Made by a program: the position numbers and the translations under genes. Of a stretch of DNA of 64,000 nucleotides, positions 32,988-41,661 are shown piece after piece. The DNA lies in the NCBI GenBank assembly GCA_020722725.1, contig DYKG01000008.1, positions 1 to 64,000 of the forward strand, in the 5' to 3' direction. The first letter of the stretch is position 1. Every line of letters starts with the position of its first letter. Origin of the DNA: Candidatus Methylomirabilis sp. (lineage in GTDB: Bacteria; Muiribacteriota; Ozemobacteria; Ozemobacterales; Ozemobacteraceae). The notes under the pieces were generated by a model. It was not told the origin of the DNA, searched no databases, and worked only from the letters and a program-made list of their open reading frames with translations.

Positions 32988-34421
32988 TTGGAACAATTTG
33001 CCAAACTGGTTGAAACGGTTGACAGCTACGTATGGGGCAGCTTTCTGATGTTCATGCTTATTGGTACCGGCTTTTTTCTGAGCATTCGCATGCGGCTGGT
33101 GCAGGCTCGTCTGTTCACCCATGCCTGGTCTTTGATTACCGGCAAGTGGGATAACCCGGCAGACAAGGGCGAAATCACCCATTTTCAGGCACTTTCGACT
33201 GCGCTGGCGTCAACTATCGGCACTGGCAACATCGCAGGTGTGGCAACCGCCATTTCAAGCGGTGGCCCGGGCGCGGTATTCTGGATGTGGGTTACCGCAT
33301 TAATCGGCATGTGTACGAAATTCACCTGCTGTCTGCTGGCACAGAAATATCGCAACATTGATTCAGACGGGGAAGTGACCGGCGGGCCAATGTACTACCT
33401 GCGTGACGGGCTGGGCAAGCCATGGCTTGGCTTTCTGTTCGCCACTTTTGCTTTTATCGCATCTTTCGGCATCGGCAACATGGTTCAGGCAAATTCGGTT
33501 GCCGGCCCGTTGCACACCTATCTTTCGGATGCAGGCCTGGTAAGCGTTGCCAGTGTCGATCATTTTGACTGGGTAAGGTTCATGATCGGAGTAGTGATGG
33601 CCATTTTTGCCGGCAGTGTAATATTGGGCGGAATAAAAAGAATCGCAAGTTTTTCTGACAAAATTGTTCCATTCATGGCCATTGGATATGTTTTCGGTTC
33701 CCTTTACATTCTTTTTGTGCAGCGAGATCAGATTATTCCAGCGTTGAAGATGATTTTCTCTTCTGCATTTGGCATGCACGAGGCGGTGGGTGGTGTACTT
33801 GGCTTTTCGGTCGCTCAGGCCATGCGCTGGGGTATTGCCCGCGGCCTGTTTTCAAATGAAGCCGGTCTTGGTTCAGCACCGATTGCGCATGCTCCCGCAA
33901 AAACCGATGAACCGGTCCGCGAGGGGCTGGTGGCAATGCTCGGGCCCTTCATCGATACAATTGTCGTGTGTTCGATGACTGCATTGGTAATTCTTACCAG
34001 CGGCTATCTCGACCCGGAAAAAGCGTATCTTTTCGATGGCTTGAAAGGGGCTGCATTAACTGCTGCGGCGTTTAAAACAAATGTCAGCTGGGGTCAACAT
34101 GTGGTAAGCTTCGGCCTGGTTTTCTTCGCCTTTTCAACGATTATTGGCTGGTGCTATTACGGAGACCGCTCGGTTCGCTATCTTTTTGATGCCAACCCTG
34201 AACGGGCACGCAAAGCTGTTCTTGTTTACCGACTGGTTTACATAGCTCTTATTCCTGTGGGTGCCGCTTTCCCGCTCGAACTGATCTGGAATCTTTCAGA
34301 TATCGCCAACGGCCTGATGGCATTTCCCAATCTTATCGGCCTGCTTGGCCTTTCCAGCGTTGCTCACGGCATGATGAAAGATTACGAAGAACGGCTTCCT
34401 CAGATGAAGCCTTACCGGTAA
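32988..34421 (+). CDS. Alanine/glycine:cation symporter (AGCS family)
   Basis: A 477-residue inner-membrane transporter with about 10-11 helices. The family signature region ALSTALASTIGTGNIAGVATAI is near residues 65-86, followed by GGPGAVFWMWVTALIGMCTKF, GGPMYYLRDGLG and NEAGLGSAPIAHAPAKTDEP. Members import alanine or glycine with Na+. The start is TTG, supported by GGAGGT 5 nt upstream; no ATG is nearby. The nucleotidyltransferase-fold gene follows by 21 nt. Confidence 0.93.
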   Translation: MEQFAKLVETVDSYVWGSFLMFMLIGTGFFLSIRMRLVQARLFTHAWSLITGKWDNPADKGEITHFQALSTALASTIGTGNIAGVATAISSGGPGAVFWMWVTALIGMCTKFTCCLLAQKYRNIDSDGEVTGGPMYYLRDGLGKPWLGFLFATFAFIASFGIGNMVQANSVAGPLHTYLSDAGLVSVASVDHFDWVRFMIGVVMAIFAGSVILGGIKRIASFSDKIVPFMAIGYVFGSLYILFVQRDQIIPALKMIFSSAFGMHEAVGGVLGFSVAQAMRWGIARGLFSNEAGLGSAPIAHAPAKTDEPVREGLVAMLGPFIDTIVVCSMTALVILTSGYLDPEKAYLFDGLKGAALTAAAFKTNVSWGQHVVSFGLVFFAFSTIIGWCYYGDRSVRYLFDANPERARKAVLVYRLVYIALIPVGAAFPLELIWNLSDIANGLMAFPNLIGLLGLSSVAHGMMKDYEERLPQMKPYR

Positions 34422-34442
34422 TTTGATTTAAGAGGTTTTTCA

Positions 34443-35222
34443 ATGATCTGGAATGATCCTGACAGTTTTGGGGAAGTGGTAAATCGTGCCATGCGGGTGG
34501 TTGAAAGTCGCTACGCCAAAGCAGCGGCTGCATTTGTCTGTGGTTCGGTGATTCGTGGTGATGCGACGTTGGAGTCGGATTACAACATGGTAATTGTTTT
34601 TTCACAGCTTGATAATGCCTGGCGCGAGTCTTTTATTTTTGAAAATCGCAAAATTGAAGCTTTCGTGCACGACCCAGAAACCCTGCGCTGGTTTTTCGAA
34701 AGGGAGGATGCTGCTTCCGGCGTGCCTTCGCTGCAAAACATGGTAAACCAGGGGCTGATTCTGAAAAATCTCGATGGGCTTGCCGATCAGATCAAAGAGC
34801 AGCCTCACAAGCTGCTTCTAATCGGCCCCAAACCATTAAGTCCCGAGCAGATCGATAATTACCGCTACTTTATCAATGATTTATGCGATGATTTAAAATA
34901 CCCAGGAAGTTTTGACGAATCAATTGCCACCGCCAGCAAACTATATTCTCTTCTGGCCGAGTTCTATCTGCGGGTAAACGGTCATTGGGGCGCTTCAGGA
35001 AAAAGCATACCAAGGGCTCTCAAACAGGTTTCGCCAGAATTTTCCTATCGATTCAATGAGGCGTTTAAATTGTTTTTTTCAAGTGAAATGACTTATCAGG
35101 TCATTGCGCTTGCCGAAGAAACTCTTCGACCCTGGGGCGGAATGCTATTCGATGGCTATCACCGCCAGGCACCCGCCAAATTCAGGCTCAAGCGTCCTGG
35201 TCGCCAAAAAAATCTTGGTTAA
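34443..35222 (+). CDS. Nucleotidyltransferase-fold protein, altered active site
   Basis: A 259-residue protein. The N-terminus has a minimal nucleotidyltransferase motif, FVCGSVIRGDATLESDYNMVIVF (residues about 31-53). The first metal aspartate is kept but the second is Asn (D-Y-N instead of D-x-D). The rest is helical and could be a substrate or partner domain. AGAGGT precedes the ATG. It may be cotranscribed with the symporter. An inactive or modified enzyme is possible; function unknown. Confidence 0.7.
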   Translation: MIWNDPDSFGEVVNRAMRVVESRYAKAAAAFVCGSVIRGDATLESDYNMVIVFSQLDNAWRESFIFENRKIEAFVHDPETLRWFFEREDAASGVPSLQNMVNQGLILKNLDGLADQIKEQPHKLLLIGPKPLSPEQIDNYRYFINDLCDDLKYPGSFDESIATASKLYSLLAEFYLRVNGHWGASGKSIPRALKQVSPEFSYRFNEAFKLFFSSEMTYQVIALAEETLRPWGGMLFDGYHRQAPAKFRLKRPGRQKNLG

Positions 35223-35365
35223 TATAGCACATGGCACTGTGAAATTTGACGGTGGCCGGGTTTTTTCTTTATTGCTTTCAAAGACTCGATGAATAAACGA
35301 TCCAGGTTGTTTACTGCCTGTGTTTTACCTTGCCTGAGCAAAAAAGAAAAGAACCTGCCTCGCAA

Positions 35366-35752
35366 TCAGGAATGTTTTCTCTTCAGACCGTGTTTAACCA
35401 GGACTCTTTCAAACTGCCATTTTTGGTCTTTTTCAAGCCAGCTCAGGCCATAATCCGTTGCCTGATCAATGTGGCAGCGATAGAAACGATAATAATAAGG
35501 ATTAACCTGGCGCAGTTCTTCAACGGTTGCTTCGTCAGTGAATACACCTAGAACCCTGCCGTCACCAATGGCATCCCAGAGAACAAAAACTTCCTGATTG
35601 GCAGTCGGAAGCGTTGAAGATGTTTCCGGGTCGGTTTTTTCCGTTTTATCAGGCATTTTAACGCGTGCGTCCGTGCCCGTAAACATGCTTCGAAGACGGG
35701 TTTTGAAAAAACTAAGCCATGAATTGATTGAATTGTTCTTCATTTTCAGCAT
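35366..35752 (-). CDS. Hypothetical protein, 128 aa
   Basis: A soluble protein with a basic N-terminus, a Lys/Thr/Pro linker at about 30-50 and a compact C-terminal domain (VFVLWDAIGDGRVLGVFTD, YYYRFYRCHID, GLSWLEKDQKWQFERVL). No family recognised and no clear Shine-Dalgarno; the ATG at 35743 is an alternative start. It stands alone between two plus-strand genes. Confidence 0.6.
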   Translation of the reverse strand: MLKMKNNSINSWLSFFKTRLRSMFTGTDARVKMPDKTEKTDPETSSTLPTANQEVFVLWDAIGDGRVLGVFTDEATVEELRQVNPYYYRFYRCHIDQATDYGLSWLEKDQKWQFERVLVKHGLKRKHS

Positions 35753-35881
35753 CGCGTTGCTTTTGGCAACTTGATAATTTTATCTGATTAGCACAAAAAT
35801 ATCGCGAAATTTTTGTTTAATCAATAAATTTAATGTCAGAGGCTTTGCAAAATGATTTTATTACGGTAAAATAAAACGGCA

Positions 35882-35909
35882 TTGAGAGAGTTTGTTCTGA
35901 TGATATGAT
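35882..35909 (+). promoter_or_regulatory. Sigma70-type promoter
   Basis: TTGAGA (35882-35887), 16-nt spacer, TATGAT (35904-35909). It places transcription start near 35916 and excludes the upstream ATG at 35905 as the start of the following gene. Confidence 0.65.
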
Positions 35910-35928
35910 TCTAAGAGGGAATTACATT

Positions 35929-36888
35929 ATGAGTTCGGGCATTTTAAAAGCCAATGATCTGAGTGAAATTAAAGAGATTCTAGCCAGTGAGCAGGCATCG
36001 ATGATGATCGAGAGGGACGTCTACTGGCCCAAATGGGATTCACCCTGGTGGTATTTTCTTCTATTGGAAGAAACCGACCGCCTTGGCGACGTGCCCGTTC
36101 CCACTTTCAAAGAACTGCTGGTTTGCGCTGACCGTCAGTATCTTCACATTTTCCCGATCCGGGAAGAAGACGCGCCCCATAACGTCAATGGTTTCACCGA
36201 AGTTCTTTGCTTCTGCTTTCTTGGCTCATTGATGAGGCTTGCATCGAAAGTTGATTTTGATGTTTTTGCCTGGCTGCCATGGGCCAAAGACTGGGTCAAG
36301 CGTTATCAATTGCCTGACGGCGGTTATAACTGCGACGAGGCTGTTTATACCGGCAGCGGAAAAAGCTCGCTGATTTCAACCACGGTAATGCTCGAAGGCA
36401 TGCTGGCTTATGTGAAATATACCGGCAATTATGATGAATTTGGCAAAAGCATCGAAAAAGCGGTCAGTTACCTGCTGAAACATCATATTTTCATGTCAGC
36501 CAAAGGCGAGCCGATACCAGAAACCAGTTTCGACAAAATTCTTTTTCCAAGATTTTATGAATTTGATTTTTCAAGAGGTCTCGAAGTGGTGCTTGATTTT
36601 GTTTTGCAGACCGGCAAAAAGGTGCGCCGCACCAACATGGAAAAAGCAATCGGCCTTTTAAAGCAAAAAATTGAATCTGGCATTGACCATTCTGAAAAAA
36701 CCTGGCTTAGCGAAGAAAAAACCGTTTCTTACCTGATTGAATCACCAATTCTTTTTAAAGAAATGGCCAACATTCCTCTGGTAATGAAGAAGCTTAACTC
36801 TTCTGCAGCAAACCCTTTCGTGCTCGAAAGACTAAAAAATATTCAGAAAAAACTCGACCAGGCCATGGCAAATCAGCAGCTGGTATAA
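35929..36888 (+). CDS. Alpha/alpha-toroid-like protein, unknown
   Basis: A 319-residue soluble protein. WDSPWWYFLLLEET, KRYQLPDGGYNCDE and ISTTVMLEGMLAYVKYTG recall the alpha/alpha-barrel (terpene-cyclase/prenyltransferase-like) fold. The family's catalytic motifs are not evident. ATG 35929 has GAGGG 8 nt upstream and lies just downstream of a clear promoter. A strong terminator follows, so it is monocistronic. Confidence 0.65.
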   Translation: MSSGILKANDLSEIKEILASEQASMMIERDVYWPKWDSPWWYFLLLEETDRLGDVPVPTFKELLVCADRQYLHIFPIREEDAPHNVNGFTEVLCFCFLGSLMRLASKVDFDVFAWLPWAKDWVKRYQLPDGGYNCDEAVYTGSGKSSLISTTVMLEGMLAYVKYTGNYDEFGKSIEKAVSYLLKHHIFMSAKGEPIPETSFDKILFPRFYEFDFSRGLEVVLDFVLQTGKKVRRTNMEKAIGLLKQKIESGIDHSEKTWLSEEKTVSYLIESPILFKEMANIPLVMKKLNSSAANPFVLERLKNIQKKLDQAMANQQLV

Positions 36889-36906
36889 GCCATTTCAACA
36901 GCGATT

Positions 36907-36941
36907 AAAAAGGGGGGCTGGTATTCCAGCCCCCCTTTTTT
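36907..36941. terminator. Bidirectional terminator
   Basis: GGGGGGCTGG (36912-36921) pairs with CCAGCCCCCC (36926-36935) around TATT, with A-run and T-run flanks. It serves the toroid-like gene on the plus strand and probably serA on the minus strand. Confidence 0.92.
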
Positions 36942-37061
36942 GCTGCAAAAAACGTCTTGTTTTGAAAAAAGACGCCGGGGTCAATTGTTCAGATTATTTT
37001 TTAATTGCTTTTCATTACCGGTGAAATCGAGAGTTACTTAAACTTCTTTTGCATCACGCGG

Positions 37062-37991
37062 CTATTTATTGACCTTATAGGTGGTATCGCCGTTTTCAAA
37101 GAATGAAACGATCTGCTTGACTGCGGCAACGCCGGCGTTGATGTTTGCTTCTTCGGTCTGGGCACCCAGTTTTTTCGGGGTGAAATAGACGCGGTCGGCA
37201 AAATCTTTCATCAGCTCTTCGGCGCAATCGGGGGCGATATCTGAAACATAGCGGAAATCTTTGCGTTCAGCCAGCATACGTTTCAGGCCATCTTCACAGA
37301 TTACTTCTTTGCGGGCGGTATTTACCAGCACCGCGCCCTTGGGCATGCGGTTTAGCAATTCGAAATTTACCGATTTCTTTGTCTGGGCAGTGGCAGGAAT
37401 GTGCAGAGAAACAAAATGGCAGTTGCTGTAAAGTTCTTCAACCGTCTTTTCAACTTTGATGACTTCTGCTTCAATTTTACTTGCAGGAACATAAGGATCA
37501 AATGCATGAACTTTCATGCCGAAACCCTTGGCAATACGGGCAACTGCGCGGCCAACATTGCCATAGGCATGCAGGCCAAGTTTCTTGCCAAGCAGCTCAG
37601 AACCTGATTTCCCGTTGAATTTGCAGCGGGCGATATAGACCATCATGCCCAGAGCCAGTTCAGCAACGGCGTTGGCATTTTGCCCGGGAGTGTTCATCGC
37701 GACGATTTTCTTTTCAGTGGCGGCTTCCAAGTCGATATTGTCGTAACCGGCACCAGCTCTGACGATAATTTTCAGTTCGGGAGCGGCTTCGATGATTTCA
37801 CGCGAAGCAATATCGCTTCTGATGATAAGGGCATGCGCATCTTTGACCGCTGCCTTGAATTGCGAAACATTTGTGTATTTTTCCAGAAGCTCAAGTTTGT
37901 AGTTTTTATTGCCGGCAACCACTTCTTTCATCAAGTCTATGGCTTCAGGGGCAAAGGGTTTGTCGGTGGCTATCAGGATCTTTTTTGTCAT
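37062..37991 (-). CDS. serA: D-3-phosphoglycerate dehydrogenase, short type
   Basis: A 309-residue NAD-dependent 2-hydroxyacid dehydrogenase that opens serine synthesis. It has IIRSDIASREII, VRAGAGYDNIDLEAAT, the nucleotide loop LHAYGNVGRAVA, VSLHIPATAQTKKSV and VNTARKEVI (catalytic Arg). The C-terminal PHIGA motif of most members is TPKKLGAQTEEAN here, with Lys in place of the catalytic His. I have seen this variant in SerA proteins paired with SerC. No ACT regulatory domain. Clear Shine-Dalgarno (AAGGAAAGGAA). Second gene after serC. Confidence 0.92.
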   Translation of the reverse strand: MTKKILIATDKPFAPEAIDLMKEVVAGNKNYKLELLEKYTNVSQFKAAVKDAHALIIRSDIASREIIEAAPELKIIVRAGAGYDNIDLEAATEKKIVAMNTPGQNANAVAELALGMMVYIARCKFNGKSGSELLGKKLGLHAYGNVGRAVARIAKGFGMKVHAFDPYVPASKIEAEVIKVEKTVEELYSNCHFVSLHIPATAQTKKSVNFELLNRMPKGAVLVNTARKEVICEDGLKRMLAERKDFRYVSDIAPDCAEELMKDFADRVYFTPKKLGAQTEEANINAGVAAVKQIVSFFENGDTTYKVNK

Positions 37992-38020
37992 TTCTTATTC
38001 CTTTCCTTGATCGGGCCCGC

Positions 38021-38045
38021 AAAAATGGGGGCGATAACCGCCCCC
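38021..38045 (-). terminator. Terminator between serC and serA
   Basis: On the minus strand a 7-bp all-GC stem (38027-38033 with 38039-38045) is followed by ATTTTT. It lies in the serC-serA gap 30 nt before serA, so it should reduce serA transcription relative to serC. Confidence 0.7.
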
Positions 38046-38053
38046 GCATTGTT

Positions 38054-39136
38054 TCAGGAGTTTTCCCTGTCGAATTTTTTAATGAAGTCAGCAAGTTTTT
38101 TGCAGCCTTCAATGGGCATTGCATTATAGACCGAAGCGCGCATTCCACCAACACTGCGATGACCAGCCAGGGTTACCAGGCCTGCCGCTTCAGCTTCTTT
38201 GAGGAATTTTTTGTTGAGTTCTTCTTTTTCGGTGAAGAACGGAATGTTCATCAAAGATCTGTCTTTACCAGGTTTGACGTGGGCTTTGAAAAGTTTTGAA
38301 TTGTCGATTGCATCGTAGACGATGGCGGCTTTTTCTTTGTTGAGCTTTTCGAAATACTCGACGCCGCCGAGGCTGAGCATGTGGTCGAAAACCAGCTTGG
38401 CGATGTAGATGCCGTAAGTTGCCGGGGTATTGAACATCGAACCGGCCCTGGCATGAGTAGCGTAATCAAGCATGGTGGGCAGACCTTGGACAAGACCGAG
38501 CAGGTCTTCACGGATAATAACGATAACGACCCCGGCTGGCCCGATGTTTTTCTGGGCGCCGGCATAAATCAGGCCATAATCGCTGACATTGAACTTTTCG
38601 CTCATGATGTTAGATGACATGTCGGCGACGATGGGAATATTCACTTTCGGAACATCCATGCACTTGGTGCCATAAATGGTGTTGTTTGATGTGATATGCA
38701 GATAATCCGCGTCTTTTCTTACTTTTGCCGGGTCAATTTTGGGGAAGTGGTTGAAGGTGGTCGATTCAGATGAGGCGACGACATTTACGTCCATACCAAA
38801 TTTCCTGGCTTCTTTAATAGCTTTGGTTGCCCATTCGCCGGTATTGACATAATCGGCTTTTTTGGTTTTACCCAAATTCATTGGAATCATGAGAAACTGA
38901 AGGGAGGCCCCGCCCTGTAAAAAAAGCACTTTATAATTTGCCTGAATATTCATGAGCTTGCGCAGCCCGGCTTCTGCATCGTCGATAATCTTCTGGTAAA
39001 CGCTGGAACGGTGGCTCAGTTCCATCACGCTCATGCCACATCCCTGATAATCAAGCATTTCATCAGCAGCCTGTTTCAGAACCTTTTCTGGAAGCACGGC
39101 CGGACCTGCGGAAAAATTGTAAACTCGATGTGCCAT
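38054..39136 (-). CDS. serC: Phosphoserine aminotransferase
   Basis: A 360-residue class V PLP aminotransferase that converts 3-phosphohydroxypyruvate to phosphoserine. It starts RVYNFSAGPAVLPEKVL and contains GMSVMELSHRS, LQGGASLQF, the PLP lysine in YAGAQKNIGPAGV, FNTPATYGIY and GHRSVGGMRASVYNAMP. The length matches E. coli SerC (362). ATG 39136 with AGGAGA is the start. It forms an operon with serA. Confidence 0.96.
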   Translation of the reverse strand: MAHRVYNFSAGPAVLPEKVLKQAADEMLDYQGCGMSVMELSHRSSVYQKIIDDAEAGLRKLMNIQANYKVLFLQGGASLQFLMIPMNLGKTKKADYVNTGEWATKAIKEARKFGMDVNVVASSESTTFNHFPKIDPAKVRKDADYLHITSNNTIYGTKCMDVPKVNIPIVADMSSNIMSEKFNVSDYGLIYAGAQKNIGPAGVVIVIIREDLLGLVQGLPTMLDYATHARAGSMFNTPATYGIYIAKLVFDHMLSLGGVEYFEKLNKEKAAIVYDAIDNSKLFKAHVKPGKDRSLMNIPFFTEKEELNKKFLKEAEAAGLVTLAGHRSVGGMRASVYNAMPIEGCKKLADFIKKFDRENS

Positions 39137-39281
39137 ATAATGTCTCCTGTTTCTATTTATGCTCCAAGACAACTATTCCTTTCCCGTGGGGCATTTCCTT
39201 ACTCTAATAGCACTCATACACGGCTTAGTCAACCATGTAATTTCAATATTTAAAAAACTGGTTAAAAGCCAATAAATACGC

Positions 39282-39319
39282 TTGCATTGTTGTTGGTTAT
39301 TTGGTAAAATTACCAAATA
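39282..39319 (+). promoter_or_regulatory. arsR promoter with operator over the -10
   Basis: TTGCAT (39282-39287), 17-nt spacer, TAAAAT (39305-39310). A perfect palindrome with arms TATTTGGTAA (39298-39307) and TTACCAAATA (39310-39319) around AA covers the -10 box. An ArsR-type repressor bound there would block polymerase, so autoregulation is expected. Confidence 0.85.
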
Positions 39320-39332
39320 TTAGGAGATATTT

Positions 39333-39668
39333 ATGTTGACCGACTCATATAAAGAAAGATCGCTGGTTTTTAAGGCTCTGGCACACCCGAGCCGCCTTTT
39401 CATTGTTGATAAACTCACTGCCGGAGAATGCTGTGTCTGCGAATTCGTTAATGAACTGAAAGTGGATTTTTCGACGGTTTCAAAACACCTTTCGGTTCTG
39501 AAGAATGCTGGTTTGATTTCAGATGAAAAGCGTGGTCAGCAGGTTTTCTACCGATTGCAGATGCATTGTGTCGGCGAATTTAATCGATGTATCGATAATT
39601 TTTTGAGCCGCAGAGGCAATGATCAAAAAGTTTGTTTGAAATGCTGTGCTGTCGGAGAAACGGAATGA
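39333..39668 (+). CDS. arsR: ArsR-family metalloid-responsive repressor
   Basis: A 111-residue winged-helix repressor: FKALAHPSRLFIVDKL, the As(III)-type site ECCVCEF in helix alpha-3, DFSTVSKHLSVLKNAGLI and QVFYRLQ. It has extra C-terminal cysteines (CLKCC). The ELC-V-C-type motif indicates As(III)/Sb(III) sensing. A Shine-Dalgarno TAGGAG precedes the ATG. The perfect palindrome over its own promoter is the probable operator. It overlaps the permease start by 4 nt. Confidence 0.93.
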   Translation: MLTDSYKERSLVFKALAHPSRLFIVDKLTAGECCVCEFVNELKVDFSTVSKHLSVLKNAGLISDEKRGQQVFYRLQMHCVGEFNRCIDNFLSRRGNDQKVCLKCCAVGETE

Positions 39669-40969
39669 ATGTCTGGAAAGCCGAATGGAAAGCCTTTTTA
39701 ACCGTTGCTGTTGTTTTTCTTGCTTGCTATTACCTTCCTGTCGGCACGGCCAGATTTGATAACGCGGTTCTTGAAGCGTTTCATCTGGTTAAATGGTATG
39801 CCCAGGAACACGTTCTTCTTTGTCTTGTTCCCGCCTTTTTCATTGCCGGCGCGGTCGGTGTTTTTGTCAGCCAGACTTCGGTAATGAAGTATCTCGGGCC
39901 CAGGGCCAATAAAGTGATTGCATATGGCGTTGCCGCAGTTTCAGGTACTATTCTGGCTGTCTGTTCGTGCACGATTCTTCCGCTTTTTTCAGGGATTTAC
40001 CGTATGGGTGCGGGTCTTGGGCCAGCCTGTGCGTTTTTGTATTCAGGCCCGGCCATCAATATTCTTGCGATTGTTCTCACAGCAAGAATCCTTGGGTTTG
40101 AACCTGGCGTTGCCAGAGCTGCAGGTGCCGTTTTCTTCAGTGTAATCATTGGTTTATTGATGCATTTCATTTTCAGAGATGAAGAAGAGGCCAAGGCGGC
40201 AGCGCAAATGGCCATGCCCGAACCGGAAGTAAAGCGCAGTCTTTTGCAGAACGGGTTATATTTCGCCTCGATGGTAGGCATTCTGGTTTTTGCCAACTGG
40301 GGCAAACCTCAGGGGACTGAAGGTTTGTGGGCGGCAATTTTTGGCGCAAAGTGGATGATAACCGGGATTTTTTATCTGGCTTTTTCACTGATCATGGTGC
40401 TTTGGTTTGAGCTGAAAGCATGGAAAGCTTTTATCTCGGTTGTTGCGGTAAGTGCAGCTGGATTTGCTTATCCGGATTCCCCGCTTATTCCTTTTACCGT
40501 CGGTTCCATGGCTCTTACCCTTTTCACCAGTACTCAGGATGGCGAGCTCTCAGACTGGTTCAATGTTTCGTGGGATTTCGCCAAAAAGATTCTGCCTCTG
40601 CTTCTTTTTGGTGTGGTTATTGCCGGAGCATTGCTTGGTCGCGTCGGCCACGAGGGCCTGATTCCCTCTGAATGGGTTGCCAAAGCTGTCGGCGGCAATT
40701 CTTTGCGGGCAAACTTTTTCGCTTCCTTCGCCGGTGCTTTCATGTATTTTGCAACTCTCACCGAAGTTCCTATCGTTCAGGGGCTTGTAGGAAGCGGTAT
40801 GGGAAATGGGCCGGCCCTGGCTCTGCTGCTGGCTGGTCCGGCTTTGAGCCTTCCCAGTATGCTGGTAATTCGCAGCGTTCTTGGCACTAAAAAAACTGTC
40901 GTATTTGTATCACTGGTAATTATCATGGCCACAATCTGTGGCATGATTTTCGGAACAATTTACCCATAA
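39665..40969 (+). CDS. DUF318/ArsP-type permease
   Basis: A 434-residue membrane protein of the DUF318 permease family, with about 10 helices. The conserved core AVCSCTILPLFSGIYRMG, GPACAFLYSGPAINI and AGAFMYFATLTEVPIVQGL with ALLLAGPALSLPSML is present. Members export organoarsenicals (ArsP) or other metals. ATG 39665 overlaps the arsR stop and has GGAG upstream. The operon position supports arsenical efflux. Confidence 0.88.
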   Translation: MNVWKAEWKAFLTVAVVFLACYYLPVGTARFDNAVLEAFHLVKWYAQEHVLLCLVPAFFIAGAVGVFVSQTSVMKYLGPRANKVIAYGVAAVSGTILAVCSCTILPLFSGIYRMGAGLGPACAFLYSGPAINILAIVLTARILGFEPGVARAAGAVFFSVIIGLLMHFIFRDEEEAKAAAQMAMPEPEVKRSLLQNGLYFASMVGILVFANWGKPQGTEGLWAAIFGAKWMITGIFYLAFSLIMVLWFELKAWKAFISVVAVSAAGFAYPDSPLIPFTVGSMALTLFTSTQDGELSDWFNVSWDFAKKILPLLLFGVVIAGALLGRVGHEGLIPSEWVAKAVGGNSLRANFFASFAGAFMYFATLTEVPIVQGLVGSGMGNGPALALLLAGPALSLPSMLVIRSVLGTKKTVVFVSLVIIMATICGMIFGTIYP

Positions 40970-40982
40970 CGGAGGTTTTTAA

Positions 40983-41213
40983 ATGAAAATTCAAATTCTG
41001 GGAACAGGCTGTCCATCATGTACAAAACTGGCAGAAAATGCTAAACAGGCAATCAAAGAAGCGGGCCTTGACGCAGAAATTGAAAAAGTCACCGACATCA
41101 ACCAGATAACTGCTTTTGGCGTAATGATGACTCCTGCACTTGCGGTCGATGGCACCGTAAAAATAGTGGGAAAGGTGGCTTCACCCGAAGAGATTAAAAA
41201 GGTTTTAAAGTGA
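40983..41213 (+). CDS. Glutaredoxin-like thioredoxin (MTH895 type)
   Basis: A 76-residue single-domain redox protein: IQILGTGCPSCTKLAENAKQAI, active site C-P-S-C, and cis-Pro loop MMTPALAVDG. This small family is common beside DUF318 permeases and in arsenic operons of anaerobes, where it may supply electrons. GGAGG lies 8 nt before the ATG. Confidence 0.9.
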   Translation: MKIQILGTGCPSCTKLAENAKQAIKEAGLDAEIEKVTDINQITAFGVMMTPALAVDGTVKIVGKVASPEEIKKVLK

Positions 41214-41217
41214 AGAA

Positions 41218-41661
41218 ATGAACAGACTACTTACTCTTCTTTTCCTGTTTGCTTTTTCAATTGCTTTGTCGGCTCAGGTTGCTTCTTCTTCTGCAGAAAC
41301 TTCAAAAAAACTGCCGAGAATGGTTGATTTCGGCTCGAAACAGTGTAAGGCCTGTAAAGCAATGGAGAAGGTTCTTGAAGCATGCATAGAGAAGCATTCT
41401 GACAAATTCAAGACCGAATTCATCGATGTCTGGCAGCAGGAAAATCAGGCCCTTGCTCAGGCGAACCAGATTCAGTCTATTCCAACCCAGGTTTTCTTCA
41501 GCGAAGAAGATAAAGAACTGTATCGTCACACTGGCTTTTTGTCAGAAGATGAAATTCTAGATAAGTGGAAAGAACTTGGTTTTGTCTTCGAAACAGATGA
41601 TTTGTCGGGCAAGCCGGCATCCAGTCAGGAAAAACAGACAGAAGCCATTGATCAGGAATGA
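41218..41661 (+). CDS. Exported thioredoxin-fold protein
   Basis: A 147-residue protein with a signal peptide (MNRLLTLLFLFAFSIALSAQ) and a thioredoxin fold with CKAC active site (VDFGSKQCKACKAMEKV). IPTQVFFSEEDKELYRHTGF carries the cis-proline. A Ser/Lys/Gln-rich tail follows. It would act in the periplasm, unlike the preceding cytosolic one. It lies 4 nt after its neighbour and overlaps the next gene by 4 nt. Confidence 0.85.
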   Translation: MNRLLTLLFLFAFSIALSAQVASSSAETSKKLPRMVDFGSKQCKACKAMEKVLEACIEKHSDKFKTEFIDVWQQENQALAQANQIQSIPTQVFFSEEDKELYRHTGFLSEDEILDKWKELGFVFETDDLSGKPASSQEKQTEAIDQE

